Positions 38,561-50,832 of a stretch of DNA of 64,000 nt are shown here, piece by piece. Position numbers and translations under genes: made by a program. This stretch comes from Lanius collurio (Eukaryota > Chordata > Aves > Passeriformes > Laniidae), in assembly GCA_020086605.1 (NCBI GenBank), contig JACBWW010000016.1:18790412-18854411 (forward strand), written 5' to 3'. Each line of letters begins with the position of its first letter. Positions within the stretch are counted from its first letter, which is position 1. The notes under the pieces were generated by a model. The model did not search any database. It saw only the letters and a list, made by a program, of their open reading frames with translations, and was not told the DNA's origin.

Positions 38561-40663
38561 AATCTAAATATGCATAGTTATACATGGATACTGTCAGATG
38601 GGCCTAGAGATGTGTTTGTTCTCATGTCAGGCCTTTTACCTCTTTCTGAAAACCTCAAAAAAATAAAGGCAACAATGGGGCCAGAGGTCAAGAAATCTTT
38701 GAAAATCCCAGAAGGGTTCAGGCTCTCCATAAGTTAGGGGCAGTATTTGGTACTAGAACTACCAAAGGTGTTCTTTTTTGTCCAGTTCTTCCATCACTAA
38801 TTGAGTTACCAGGTAAAGTTAACTGAAATGCATCCTAACAAATCTGAGTGGTCATTATGCTCTTAAATGAAAGTTTCAGGTTATTTTTGCTAGCTTCCTA
38901 GGAGTTTGCATTTATTTATTATTTGCAATTATTATAACATAATATAATGTCAGTGCATTCTTCAGTGATGCAGCTGAGATTTCAAGTTCCAGACAGTGGC
39001 TGGGAGGAAATGGCACTGACTTGGCAGGCATGAAACACAGTTCTGTTTTAGCTGTGCAATTTATTTCCTATCTCACTTTGCACCTGCCTTTTTCTTCTCC
39101 CATAATACATTTGTCCACCTAAATTGAGCAGCCTTCCCAGCAAGGATGGTCTTTCTCTCAGTGTTTGTATCTGGCATCGCTCAATAGGGCTCCTGTTTCC
39201 TCTTGAGTCCTGAGCAGTATTGTAACTCAGGCAATTAAGATGAGCAAAAAGCCTGATTATTCTGCCTAAAATAAGTCTGTAATGGAACTAACACTGTGCA
39301 GATGGGAGAACAGATACCTCATATGACTATTTTGCTCCATTACACAACAAAGAGTCAACTGTGAGCAGCTCTCTAACAAGCTGGATGCTGGTAATTTTTT
39401 GTCCAGAGCACTCAGCAAATGCTGATAAATAACAAGTGAGTGTGCATTTACGAGTGATTTACTAACAAAACCTGGGATCCCACGCTGTAGCAGAAACTCT
39501 CCTAAAAAGAAATGGGCATACTTAGTTTGCTGTCACCAGCAGAGGCATCTTCACTGGTGCTAATGGAGGCTTGGGCTGCGGGCTCTGCAGGGCACAGATT
39601 TCGCTCAGCGTTCATACAACACTTAGCACAGTGGGATCCTGGTCTGTTATGAGATGTCATGAATGCTAAATTAACACAAATACATATTTAGTAAGGAGCA
39701 AATGATAGATGTTTTGTGGACAGCCAGGCTGCCGTATTATTTGGATTGCAGAGTTCTACCACAGCCCAGGCACTTCTAAGAAAATACTATAAAGATGCCC
39801 AGGAGCTGCCTCATGCAATATTCAATCAGCTGAAGTGATCCGAGGCACTGCTGGTATTAGAAAGCACACTTTGCTGTATTCATTTGTGAGCTGTTGCATA
39901 CAGAAACTTGAGCACACAAGAGGTCCAGAATCACAGGTAACACCTGACAGAAGTCTCTTCCTGTCTCAGAAATTCAGCCATCAACATCTACTGAGGTGGG
40001 TCCTGTTTCACATGAGACTTATGGAAAAGCTACTGATTAAACCACAGCTTTAGTTGTGTTTACCACTTGCATACACATACACAAACAATTAAATACGTTA
40101 CTGAGCTCAACAGCATTTCAAATTATAGGAGTTTCTGCCTTCAAAAGCACTTAAAAACATTATCCACAGACATACATATATATGTTTGCACTGTTTAATT
40201 GACATTGTTTTCCCAACTCCTTCAAGTCACCTGTAATATCAAGTCAATTAAGTATTATTTTACCAACCTATTTACTGAGCTACCTAGCAATCAATCCACC
40301 TACACACAGAGAGAACAAATGCTCATGGAGGATGGGAGATCTTAAAAAAACATTGAAAAACTGTCAGCCTTCTCCAATGGCAGCCAGGCTCATAGCTTTG
40401 CAGGATTACACAGCCTGACATCTTGCAGAAAATAAGTCCATGGGATAAAAGCTCCATATTCTGACAGTACCATTCCTACCCTGCAAATCAATAAGCTCCT
40501 GTGTGGAATAGTGTTACTATTTCAAGTTATACACACACACTAAGTATGTCTTGGATTACATTGGTATAAATGAATAGATGAGAACACATTTCTTTTCCAT
40601 GTCTGGTCAGGAGGTCACCCTTAGAGCAGAAGCTAGTGCTGGGGCAGCTCAGTTACCTGGGAC

Positions 40664-40745
40664 ACTTGGGTAAAACAGGTTTGGCTCCTGCCATTGCCAC
40701 CCACTTCCCAGGTGACCTTGGGCATGTCACACAGGGCCTGACTTC
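40664..40745 (+). mobile_element. MIR (CORE-SINE) remnant
   Basis: In sense order it shows a tgggta...caggtttggctcctgcc segment corresponding to MIR ctgggttcgaatcccggctctgcc, then ccacccacttcc, then ggtgaccttgggcatgtcac, which matches the CORE tgtgaccttgggcaagtcac closely. The CORE is the best-preserved part. Confidence 0.65.
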
Positions 40746-41366
40746 CCAAGGGGGCTGTGCACAGGGTGGAGACAGTAAATCCCAGATGCTTGGTGTCATC
40801 TCACTTCAGCTTACAGTAAACTCAGTTAACCAAAGTAATTTCTGCAATATATTCAATTTTGCTGTGTCTTTGTATGTGGCAGTGCAGAAGGAAAGAGAGA
40901 CTAGGTATAATCAACCACTTTTATGTAAAACCAGTCTAGATGAGGGTCAGTTTGGCTCACAAGTGGTTTATTTGCCAAGTCTCACTGTGGTCTCTCTCAC
41001 CAGGAAGTGTGTGGGGTCATGGAACAGGAGAACTTGTCCTGTCCTCTGGCACATCAGGCTTTGCCATGTCTCTGAAAGGAGCCACAACTGCAGCTTGACG
41101 TATGGGGCTCCTCTTGTGAAAGGACACATGTTCCCACAGAAAAGTACTTTTTTTTGTCTGTGTTCTATTCCCTATCCTTGTAAATCAAAGTATTAAACCC
41201 TTTTTTGTGCCCTCTTTGTTTGTGCTGCATCTCAGACTCCATCCCTGAGCACCAGTACCATCCTTAGCATAAGGGGGGCTCCAGTTCACACAGGGAAATC
41301 TGGGCCTTTCAGCATGAACCAAAGAGTAATAAATCCTGGCCTCACACTGTACAGAGCCAGCAGGAG

Positions 41367-41387
41367 GCTGGAATCAGAGATTCCAGC
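41367..41387. repeat. Perfect 9-bp inverted repeat, 3-base loop
   Basis: GCTGGAATC (41367-41375) and GATTCCAGC (41379-41387) pair exactly around AGA, and a further G-T wobble is possible outside. A short hairpin with no sign of being part of an RNA gene. Confidence 0.85.
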
Positions 41388-44300
41388 TCCTTCAGAGTGA
41401 AAACTATTATTGATATTATTTGTAGTGCTTCATTTAGTAGAATGGCAAGACATCCCCCTGTACAAATCCCTACATTTTTGGGTACCAAGCCAGGTACTAA
41501 AACAACAGCAACTATGACTTGTCAGGTGAGACAAGATCAATTGGGCTAGGGTTTGGAGTCCAAATCACTATTGGAAATAGAGCTTCCTGGGAGCTAAAGC
41601 AAACTAAATTAAAGCACAGGTATTCACACTGCCAGAGGATTTCAAAATGAAATTTAAAGGGCTTCCTCACAGAGATCGGAGGGTAATGCAAACAAATGCC
41701 CATGAATATTTGTTCACTTTTTACAAGCTTCTGCTTTGCCCATTTTCAGCCACCCTCAGTACTTTAGTGTGTGTTCAAGTGATCCACATTTCATGGTTCA
41801 AAAGTCACAGCATTTCAGCGTTCACTGCAAATAGGCTGTCTAACATTTTCGGTTGGGGAACAGCACCAGGTGATTCCCCTTGCTCAGCTCTATCTGTTGG
41901 ATAGACTTTGGAATTCAATACCAAATGAAAACTGGAAACTTCTTTTCTCCTCAGACCACAGCAGTTTTAGCAGAGGGACCTGCTTAGTGTTGTCAGAGCA
42001 GTGTTTCTTATTTTTGGCCTTCTGTGCTCCTCTTGGTCTGAAGAAAGGTCTAAAACTCCAGTCTGCCATCATGGGGGCTCTCTGCTACTTTATGCCTAAT
42101 ATCCATTCCTCCCTGTACACCCTCTGAGCTAATCTTCCCTCACTAACCAGCTGATGTGCCTGCCCATCCTGCACAATGGCATCCCCTGGCAGCTGTCACA
42201 GCATCACCAGACCTGAGGTGTGAGAGGGTGCACATGAACTCTTCCCACAGCACTTTCAGCCTGCCTTTCATCATACTCAGTGTGAACAGACCACAAGGAA
42301 AGGACAGAATTTCAGTGTAAATCAGCCACTCTTATATACTGAGGACAGTTCTGGAACAGCCATTTTATCCCCCATTGTTCTTTTTCTTAAGAAAAACACA
42401 CTGCCTTCCATAAATCTTTGCTGTGAATCCACAGGGTCATCTATTTGCCAAAAGAGCAATTATTGATTATTCCCAGCCTACAGCTTCTGAGGCTGTTCCT
42501 GAAGTGTGTGTTCTTTTCTAATCAGAGCTAAGGTTACAACACAGCCTTTGTCATCTGCTTTCCCAGAAAACAGCAATATCCCAACAACATCCACAACCAG
42601 TGCAGTGGTATAAAACACCAGAAAGAATGGCTTCTTAGTGGAGGATCTTCTCTTATTAGAATCCCATATTTTAGCAATCTTGATGCCCCTCTTATCAGTC
42701 AAATCAATTGCAGTTGCAGTCCAGCCTCTGGGTCTGTCTGAGCAGGAATCCCTGCCAATGCCTTCTAGCACATTAAGGCTTCAAGGAAAAATTAAGGAGA
42801 GTTTCAAAACACCAGTCAGGTGTAAGACTTAGCCAGGCATTTAGGGTAGCAATCAATCACCTGAAATTTTAAAGTTGAGTGTTCTGATCCTTCTTTCTCA
42901 CCAAATGATCCCAAGCTCACCAAGGAACTGTAAAAGACATGGATGTGCTAACTGATGCTCAGAGGTTTTATATGAAAACCTAAGCCAGTGCTGGGCCTGG
43001 CTGGCCCCAGGAAATGCCAGTGACACTCCTTCTTAGATCATTAGTTTGAATCAATGGTGATAGCTTGAGGGGAGACTGTGAAATGAGTTGCTAATAATCA
43101 TCGTGTGTACAGACAGCATTTCGGGGTGGGCTGGGATGCCCCATGTCAGCTTTTACTTTATGGTCATGTGTATAATCCCCATATCAGATAATTCACACCC
43201 ATTTAAGAGTACCAGCTTGGGAAAATAAATCCTCAGATAACCCACACAGTCAAATAATCCACCAAATCAGATGTGGTGGGATGACTGGGGATAGGGAAAC
43301 TATTAGGGAAAAAGGTGCAGACTGTGGGAGTCAGAAGCAGTAGAGCTTGACGAGGAGAAGGGATGCTGAGGTAAATGTCCCCTCATCTCATCCATAAGTG
43401 TGGGCAGAGACCATGCTGTTCCCAGAGCATTTTGGCTTGTTTTTTTCACAGAGAATGAGCAGCCTGTTCATGAGAGAATCTAATACTATATGGAATAAAT
43501 GAGATTTGAAAACTGCATATTTTCCACCCACACTACAATGGGCATTATTGCTGGCAGCCAGCAGTGGGAATAGCTGGGTAGACAACCAGCCTTAATTAGG
43601 AGGAAGGCATATTCTTCTCAGGAGAAAGCTAGGCTTGCAAATGTTTGCATCGAGCACATTCCGTGGATTTCAGAAGTAGCACCATTTGCAAAGCAAGGTC
43701 TGATTGAAAATGAGTGCACTGTAGGACATAATTTTCAAGGTCCTGCACAGGATATTTCTCCAGACAAGCAAAGGAGGGCAGGGTTTCAGATGCTGTCACT
43801 TCTTCCTCTGTGAATTGTAGGTGGTGCATTCCCCCAGAATACCAAGTGTCAGAAGCAAGGGACACAATGTCTGCAGGGACTGAGCCCTCTCAAACACCTG
43901 AGCTGCCATTTGGGGAGCCCAGCCTGGGCTGGAAAATCACTCAGAGCTGGGTTCCTAGGCAGCCTTCATGTGTAACCAAGCCTGGTCTGCACTGATGCTG
44001 GGAAAGAACAAGTTGGACTGTCTGTGTGAGGTGTGGACAATTACACCGCCTTAAATCACATCAATGTTATTATGGGGACTTCCTTTGGGATCACAAGGGG
44101 TTAGGAAGGCCAGACAGATCAAGAGTTCCTCAAGAAAATATGGCCCTTCACTCTTGACACGTCCCCAGCTGATCCTCAGCAGTGTTAGTCCATCACAGAC
44201 CTGCCTTGGCTGCCAGAGCTGCCATGAGAGGGATGGAAGAAGTTATCCTTAAAAAGCATTTTGCAAAAGGATTTCACAAAAGGAATTCAAATGTAAGCTC

Positions 44301-45197
44301 AACATTTGCAGAACAGTTTTGATGCCCTTCTTGCATTCGTGTTGTATTTAGAAAACTGTTTGGAAACAAAATGCTGATTATTCTTCATGGTGAAAAGCTG
44401 AAATGTTGTATTGTTTATCCTGCCTTGGAAGTGTTTCGGCTGCAGACATCTGAACCTGGCTCTGTTTCATGTCTGCATGGCTTCCAGCCTCCCCTGGAGA
44501 CATTTCACACGCCTGCAGCCCTGTCCTCTGCCCTCCCACCAGCAGGCTGCCACCAAGCCAGGAGGTGCTGGTTCCTCTAAAGCAGTTGTCAGTGAGAACA
44601 CGTGAATCCACTGACAGATGGAGACTGAAAGCCATGGAAAAAACAGTCCTGCCCTAGAGATCAAATCCATCAGCTTCCTACCATGTCTCGCTGCTCTTGC
44701 TCACCCAGGAACTGACTCCCTGAATTCCCCTGGAAGATAAATTTCCTTAGGACCAAAGCACAGAGCTGCCAAGGAGCTGGCAGAGCCCGGGTTTTGTTGT
44801 TTCACACTGTAATTACACATTAAGGTTTGGAATGTTTTTCAGGGTTTTTTTTCAGAGGCAGCTGAGTCTCTCTGTCCTGTTCCATCCAGATGGTACTCCA
44901 ACTGGATGCAAATCTTCAGATAACACTTTTGAAACTAGAACTAAAAACCTAAAAACAACAACAAAAACTGTAACTGAGGGAATTTTGTGCCGCTGAAAGA
45001 AATATGGCTGTGAGAGGGCAGGAGAAAAGAGCCAAGTGCCTTAAATGCCTCCAGTATCCATAAGAGACATTCAGACCTGACCCTGGGAGACTGGAGCCCA
45101 GGTGGCACCAAGGGTCAGGATCTGACCCCTCCACTCCACACCTGAACTGTAAAGCCCAGCTCACAAATGTTTGTGCTTCCAAAATACCAAGCCAGCA

Positions 45198-45257
45198 TTC
45201 AGAGGTGAAAAGAGTTAATGCACAAATACAGTGCTCACTCTTGAAACCATTACCATG
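45198..45257 (+). repeat. 60-bp repeat, copy A
   Basis: This 60-bp stretch recurs at 47745-47804 in the same orientation with one mismatch (G in copy A, A in copy B, at the 15th base). Similarity stops abruptly on both sides. It has no low complexity, no recognised transposon signature, no coding frame in common and no target-site duplication that I can see. A recent local copy or template-insertion event is the simplest explanation. Confidence 0.92.
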
Positions 45258-45991
45258 GTTCAAAGAAAAGTGTGACACAGTTCCTCTAGTTGATATTCAC
45301 TGTTATTGGTTGGGGCTGGCTTTTTTATTTCTTTTAAACTTAGGAACAAGAAGAGGCCATTGCCAAGTCCTGTCTGTCAGAACTGAATCAAGACCATACA
45401 GTCATGTAGACAGGAACAGTGGTTGGAAAGAAATACTCAGTTTTGATCCTGTCAGGTGAAGGATTTCTAACACTTCCTTCACCCATGTGAATTTTTACCC
45501 AAATTCCTTTCAGGGTCCAGAGCTTGGGGAGCCAGAATGGTTCCTGACGCAAGAACAGCAAGTGAGTACACGACAATCCAGGAGAAAGTAAATCTGAGCT
45601 CCTTTTAGATCACCCACCATGTCATTATAAAGGAAGCTCCTCTATCTAAATGGATTCACGTCAATTTTCTTCCTCTGTTTCACACTTCTCCCCCTTTATT
45701 GCCCCACTTCTCCAACAATACAAATGATGTTGGCTTGGACATATTTTCTCTCCAGCAGTTCAATAATTTGGAGACAGCGATGCATCAGAGCTCTCAGTTG
45801 GAAAGCACATTCAAACATTTACTATTCACTCCTACGCTGATTACTCACTCAGAGTGCTTAAAAAAATAATAATAGCAACATTAAAACCCAACAAAAATAC
45901 CAACCTAAAACAAAAAGGGGAACATGGAAGTGTACAGCATTGTAACATACTCTGGCTCCTTTGCCAAAGTCATTAATAATTTTGGCTTTCC

Positions 45992-46008
45992 AAAAAAAAA
46001 AAAAAAAA
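45992..46008 (+). repeat. A17 homopolymer
   Basis: Seventeen A residues followed by gaaaaaa. No retroposon body is recognisable upstream. Confidence 0.93.
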
Positions 46009-46009
46009 G

Positions 46010-46260
46010 AAAAAAATTTGGATTGCTCTGCTCTTCAAGTATCAAAACATCCAATTAACACAGCTAATTAGCGTCACAAACAACAGTCAAAAGAATGGTA
46101 ATTTAGATTCAGGATTTCAAAGGTTTCTTAATCCCAGGCCAATGCAACTAATCTCTCAGAGGCTGAAAGTGTTTTGTTCTTGCAATGCAATTGTATAGCA
46201 TCCCATCAATTAGTGGCATTGCAGGGAACACTCACTTGCATGATTCATTTGTATAATCAG
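46010..46260. promoter_or_regulatory. Candidate conserved enhancer-like block
   Basis: CCAATTAA at 46051-46058 is followed by the perfect 10-bp palindrome GCTAATTAGC at 46063-46072. An OTX/PITX-type TAATCCC lies at 46129-46135 and CAATTAGTGG near 46207. Several homeodomain-class sites in 170 bp of repeat-free sequence give it the look of a developmental enhancer. Conservation and activity are not visible here. Confidence 0.32.
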
Positions 46261-46275
46261 AACCTAAAAAAACTT

Positions 46276-46289
46276 GGGGGGGGGGGGGG
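46276..46289 (+). repeat. G14 homopolymer
   Basis: Fourteen G residues followed by tggagaggg. This is capable of forming a G-quadruplex and is prone to sequencing and slippage error. Confidence 0.92.
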
Positions 46290-47744
46290 TGGAGAGGGAC
46301 AAGAAAGAATAGAACAAGCTAGCCCCTTAAAAAGTGCAGTAGCAATTTTTCCAAATAATTTATTCCATAGCTGGAAATGATTGTGAGTAGCACCACATCC
46401 TTCCCAAACCAAGCCAGCAGGCTGAAGGGCTTTTGCTAGTTTTTAAGAGATTAATAGGAAAAGTAAAGCCAGCCCCACAAGTGACAGCTGGCCTGCAATT
46501 AGAGGTGTTGGCTGATATGAACATTTTCTTAGAGAGGGAGATGAAAAGATCTCTTTCTTACCACCCTTCTCTTTGTGCACGAAACACAAAAATGGCAAAC
46601 AGACACTCCTACATCACAGTTGACTGTACATATCCAAGGATTTGACCCCAAAACCTCCTGGCAATCCCAAGGTTTACCACATATCTTGCATCATCATTCA
46701 TATTTCTGAAAGGCCCCTTCTTCCAGTGGATGGGAATGGGGCAGCCCTCAGCACCACTGCTGGTGTCAGGGTTCCTGTCTTGAACACAGAATTCAAGTTA
46801 CCAAATTAAGATTTGAAGTTATATCTGCAACACCTTCTACTTGTCCAGATCATGCATCAGCTCTGTTTTAGAGGTTAAGTCCACTGGGAAATGAGCAAGG
46901 TCCAAATTCAGAAACAATCTTTCTCTTCATTTGCCATGTTTCTCTGTAAGTTCTACTCCAGCTCACTCTTAGATTCTTATCAAAACAACACAAAGTAATG
47001 CCTGAGCTCTGGAATCAAACCATCATCTTCTGTGAGCATGACAAGTCCAGAGGATTATGACAAAGATGGCATTTCACAATAGTGGGAAATCACTGATTTA
47101 TTTTAAGCCACCTCTACACAGAACTGGGCTGTCCAGCACAGCCCATACCTGGAAGTATGTCCCAACTCTAAAAACAAAGCTTTTTCCTTCCAGTATGTGC
47201 ACACACTGCCCCACACCTCCCCACCACAGGCAGGGCCTTTCAGCTCCATTCCCTCTTGGGTACATAGCTGACTTCCAAACCATCAGCATTTCTACCACAG
47301 AGGAACCTGAGGGCTTCACCATCCTGGATGTCACAAAATAAAGTCTGTGTTTAGAAAGAGGCTGAAGGTAAAACACCAACAAAGCAGTTGGTTCTACCCA
47401 CAGTATCCTTTCTTCAGGTCTGAGAAAAGAGGCAAATCCTGAAAGCAGTGGACCTGAGTCAAAACACGATCAAGCTGATGGAAAACAGATTATTTATGAC
47501 AGGAGGGAACCTCTACCCTCCACAATCCTAATTTCTAGCTCCTGTGTCAGACCTGCCATCCAACTGCAGTTAATGAGATTGCATTGAATGAGACAACCCA
47601 TGAGCAGAACAGGCTCTGTAATGAGGTAAGTGCATGGCCAAATTTAACTGAAGTCAGGAACAGGGAACATACAAAAGCTGGGACCACTGTCTACATGAGC
47701 CCAGTATCACTTCTGGGCAAGGCAAAGGAGGTATAGAAAAGGTG

Positions 47745-47804
47745 TTCAGAGGTGAAAAAAGTTAATGCACAAATACAGTGCTCACTCTTGAAACCATTAC
47801 CATG
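47745..47804 (+). repeat. 60-bp repeat, copy B
   Basis: The second copy of the sequence at 45198-45257, matching at 59 of 60 positions and in the same orientation. Its flanks (agaaaaggtg before, ttttaaggca after) are unrelated to those of copy A, which marks exact breakpoints. Confidence 0.92.
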
Positions 47805-49105
47805 TTTTAAGGCATAAAACACTAATGAAGATGTATAGACTCAATCTCATGGACTTATAGACTGGATCTTTGTCTCACTTATATTAAGCTCTGGCTGGTT
47901 TCGCCCACTCAATCATCCTTAACACACTCATTGGCATCAACAGCTCCCTTTTTTCTGTATAGACAGAGCTCCTCATATGCTGCAGATTTTGATATGAAGT
48001 CTAAAGAATGGATAATTATTAAAGGGTGCTTTGTTGTGACTGGACACTCTACTGGTTGGGTCGAGCTATTATCATTCACTCAAGAAAAATTAGGAGAAAG
48101 AAGACCTTTAGGAAACCCAGACAAAGCAAAAAATTTCTCTGAACAGTATAGCTGATTAATGCACGTTATTAGAAATGGCCCAAATGGGAACCTTATCTAT
48201 GAATTCCTTCACTGTTTTGGGACTAAGGAATTCTCAAATCAAAGTCTGCCTGCATTATTTTCATGACAGAACAGGTGTTAAAATAGAGAAGGAAAGAATC
48301 TATATTCATTTCTGGTTGGCAACAGCCAGAAAGCTTACCAGCCTTGCAGGATTCGAGCCTCAAGGGCAGGTACCCTTAGGAAAGAGGGTGATATCACAGA
48401 AAAATTTATACTATTTCTTTAAAAATACTGAATCTCAGAGCCACCAAATCTCTCAGTAACACAAGGAATACTGATCCTTAACTCTCCCCCACAAACATAT
48501 CCTAAATCTCTGCACCATTTAGTTTGGCTGACACTAAGGCAGGACATTCTCTGCAGCACATATGCATACAGGTGACAAAATTCAATTATTCAAATGATGT
48601 GGCACTTCAACTGTTGTTCTGCTGTTGTGTAAAGAACAATTGCTATCAAATGATTCAAGGCACATTCTGGTTCTGCCTCAAAGGAGAAAGTGGTATTTTG
48701 ATCAAGATGCTTCAAGATTTTTCACGTTGTGCCCCAGCTTGATAACAGAGATCACGGACAAAAGAGACTGCAACAATAGGAGCAGGTATCTTAAAATAAC
48801 ACTGCAAAAGTTACCAGGTAGCTGGTGAAGTCAGGTTTTAGCTGAAATCCTGGTTCTCAGCCTGAAGCTCAAACAGTAAGGTTTGGCTACTTAAACCACA
48901 ATAAAGCTGGTACTCATAAAAAACCCCCACACATAATCTATGTAACTTATAGTCCAGTGGATCGTTTTCCAAAACTCATGTTCCTGATGTATAAAATAGA
49001 AAGAATATTTGCCTTCCTCTCTAGAGCAATCTGAAATCCATGAGCATAAAGGTTATTATTTAGGAGCTCTGAAATACCACTGTTTATGTAGGCCACATTT
49101 ACATG

Positions 49106-49119
49106 TTTTTTTTTTTTTT
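49106..49119 (+). repeat. T14 homopolymer
   Basis: Fourteen T residues ahead of ccaccttg. The sequence resembles a polypyrimidine tract, but no acceptor AG with a following exon is evident. Confidence 0.93.
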
Positions 49120-49369
49120 CCACCTTGTTGTTTCTAGAAGCATTTGGAAATGTGCAGTAGATTCACAGCCAGAAAGAATGTTTGTTTGACCAGGAAAAAT
49201 ATCTTGAGCTCTGGACTTCCTAGGGCTAGTAAGTTGGAGTCAGGTGCTGAAATATGCTCTTAGCATCATTTTTATGTATATTAGCTCAGAGTTAATAGAT
49301 AGGTACATAGATCTACATTACAATTAATAAGTGTAGCCAGGGAAAAGTAGGTCCCACAGCACACCTTTC

Positions 49370-49530
49370 TGAAGCAAGCCATTATTAATCAGCATTTTAA
49401 CGAAGCATAATTACAACAGCTTATGGCTCCCACTAGGTAAAGCAATAATTATAGGTGCAACCAAATAAACAAGGAAAATAATTACCTATTTCTCAGAGCT
49501 AATATTAATTTAACCAGGCTCGGAGTGATG
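49370..49530. promoter_or_regulatory. TAATTA-cluster enhancer candidate
   Basis: Three exact TAATTA homeodomain cores (49408-49413, 49446-49451 and 49479-49484) lie within 77 bp. Accompanying sites are ATTAATC (about 49384), a FOX-like AAATAAACA (about 49464) and ATTAATTTAA (about 49504). Each core would be expected only once per one to several kb by chance. The sequence has no repeat character and no long reading frame. A homeodomain-bound regulatory element is the best guess. Confidence 0.35.
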
Positions 49531-50804
49531 GCTAGACAGACAGCTCAGTGCTTTCACACTGCCAGCCAGAAAAAACTGCTCTGATCAGAGCAAAGCCACA
49601 GCTGCCATTGCCACAGAGCAGGGGATGGTACACAATGTTATTCATCTCCAGGATACCTCCCAGATTTGAAATTCCCACATGCCCTGTGTGTGTGAAGCAC
49701 ATGTTCCCCTGGGGAGGGGAGGTGAGATGCCCTGGACTGAGACACAGAGCCATGCTGGATGGGCAGTGTGAAAATGCTCCTTTCTGAGCAGGGAGAAGTG
49801 GCACCATGGGAAGGGTGGGCAGGACACCAAAGTTGCAGGGAATCTGTCACCTGCTTGACAGGAAAGTTAACCACTGGCAGAGGAAGTGCCTGAGTTGGTC
49901 CCACCACTGTGACTGCCTTAGAGTAAATGGTGCTGTTCAGATGGATCAGCAGAAACTGTTTAATAATTACTTTCCAGAGCAATTTCTGCTCTGCCATTCC
50001 TTCTATCCACGGAGGGCAGCAGACGCAGACACATCAAGTGCTGCTGTAATATCTGGAACACTCCAGGCTTCCTCTGGATTATGGTGCCTTGTAAGCACAC
50101 CCCCTCCCGGACTCAGTGAGGCTTTCTGATTGCATCGGGGATCTCCCACTGCATCAATGCAGGCAACTCCCTAGCACATGAAATAAAAACTAATGAAAGT
50201 TTTGGAATTTGTTTTCATGATGCTCCCATCTCTCTGTGGAAACCCAAACAAAGAGGTTGATGATGATTTATTGCCCTCTGTGGCCCAGTGGTGTTTTTGA
50301 TACTGTTAAATATTAATACCTTAATGATTGTAATGCATGCTGGTATTACCTGGTGATCCCAAGGAAGGAGGTGGGGGTCAGGGAATAGGGTGGAATGCTG
50401 CCAAGCACAGGCTGTTCTTCCAAAGTGCTGGAGGCTGCAGTGTGGCAGCAGAAGTAGGCAAGGAAAGTAGGTAGGTACAGGACTAGCACTGCACAAACCC
50501 ACAAGCTGCTGGGTCAAGGCTGAGACCACATATATTGCCAGTGACATCATTGGACACAATCACAGCTCTGCTAAGTCACATTTGTCCCTTCCCAGTCCTG
50601 GGAGGGTTTCAGCAGCACAGTTTCCTTGGGCAGTCCAGTGTTTCAGAACAAATTACACTGGTAAACAGATTTGTGGCAACACTTCAGGCTGAAAGACCAG
50701 CTCTGTCTTTGAGCAGCATTGATTCCTCAGGCTGACCCAAGTCAGCACAGACATGTTTGATTCCAGCCAAGCAGCTGGGAGGGGAGAACCAGCTATTCTG
50801 AGAG

Positions 50805-50832
50805 TTCACTAAACTGGTTCACTAAACCAGTT
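50805..50832. repeat. Paired inverted and direct repeats, Grainyhead-like sites
   Basis: AACTGGTT (50812-50819) and AACCAGTT (50825-50832) form a perfect 8-bp inverted repeat around CACTA. The 10-mer ttcactaaac also occurs twice (50805-50814 and 50818-50827). Both octamers fit relaxed forms of the Grainyhead-like (GRHL/CP2) consensus AACCGGTT. The binding assignment is inference. Confidence 0.6.

Larger units (their letters stand above)
34807..45197. other. Non-coding stretch, no gene seen
   Basis: No recognised gene. It contains an (AAAT)n microsatellite (35983-36020), a C10 run (38539-38548), a MIR remnant (40664-40745) and a short hairpin (41367-41387). The 186-codon plus-strand frame at 40636-41196 begins across the MIR remnant and shows no protein family, so I treat it as chance. 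Confidence 0.55.
45258..47744. other. Non-coding spacer between the two repeat copies
   Basis: The 2.5 kb between the copies contains a poly-A run (45992-46008), an enhancer-like block (46010-46260) and a G14 run (46276-46289). No gene is recognised. If the copies recombined, this segment would be deleted. Confidence 0.55.

Noticed and set aside
40636..41196. 186-codon plus-strand open frame
   Set aside because: It starts across a MIR remnant and yields no recognisable domain. A frame of this length is not exceptional across six frames of 64 kb.
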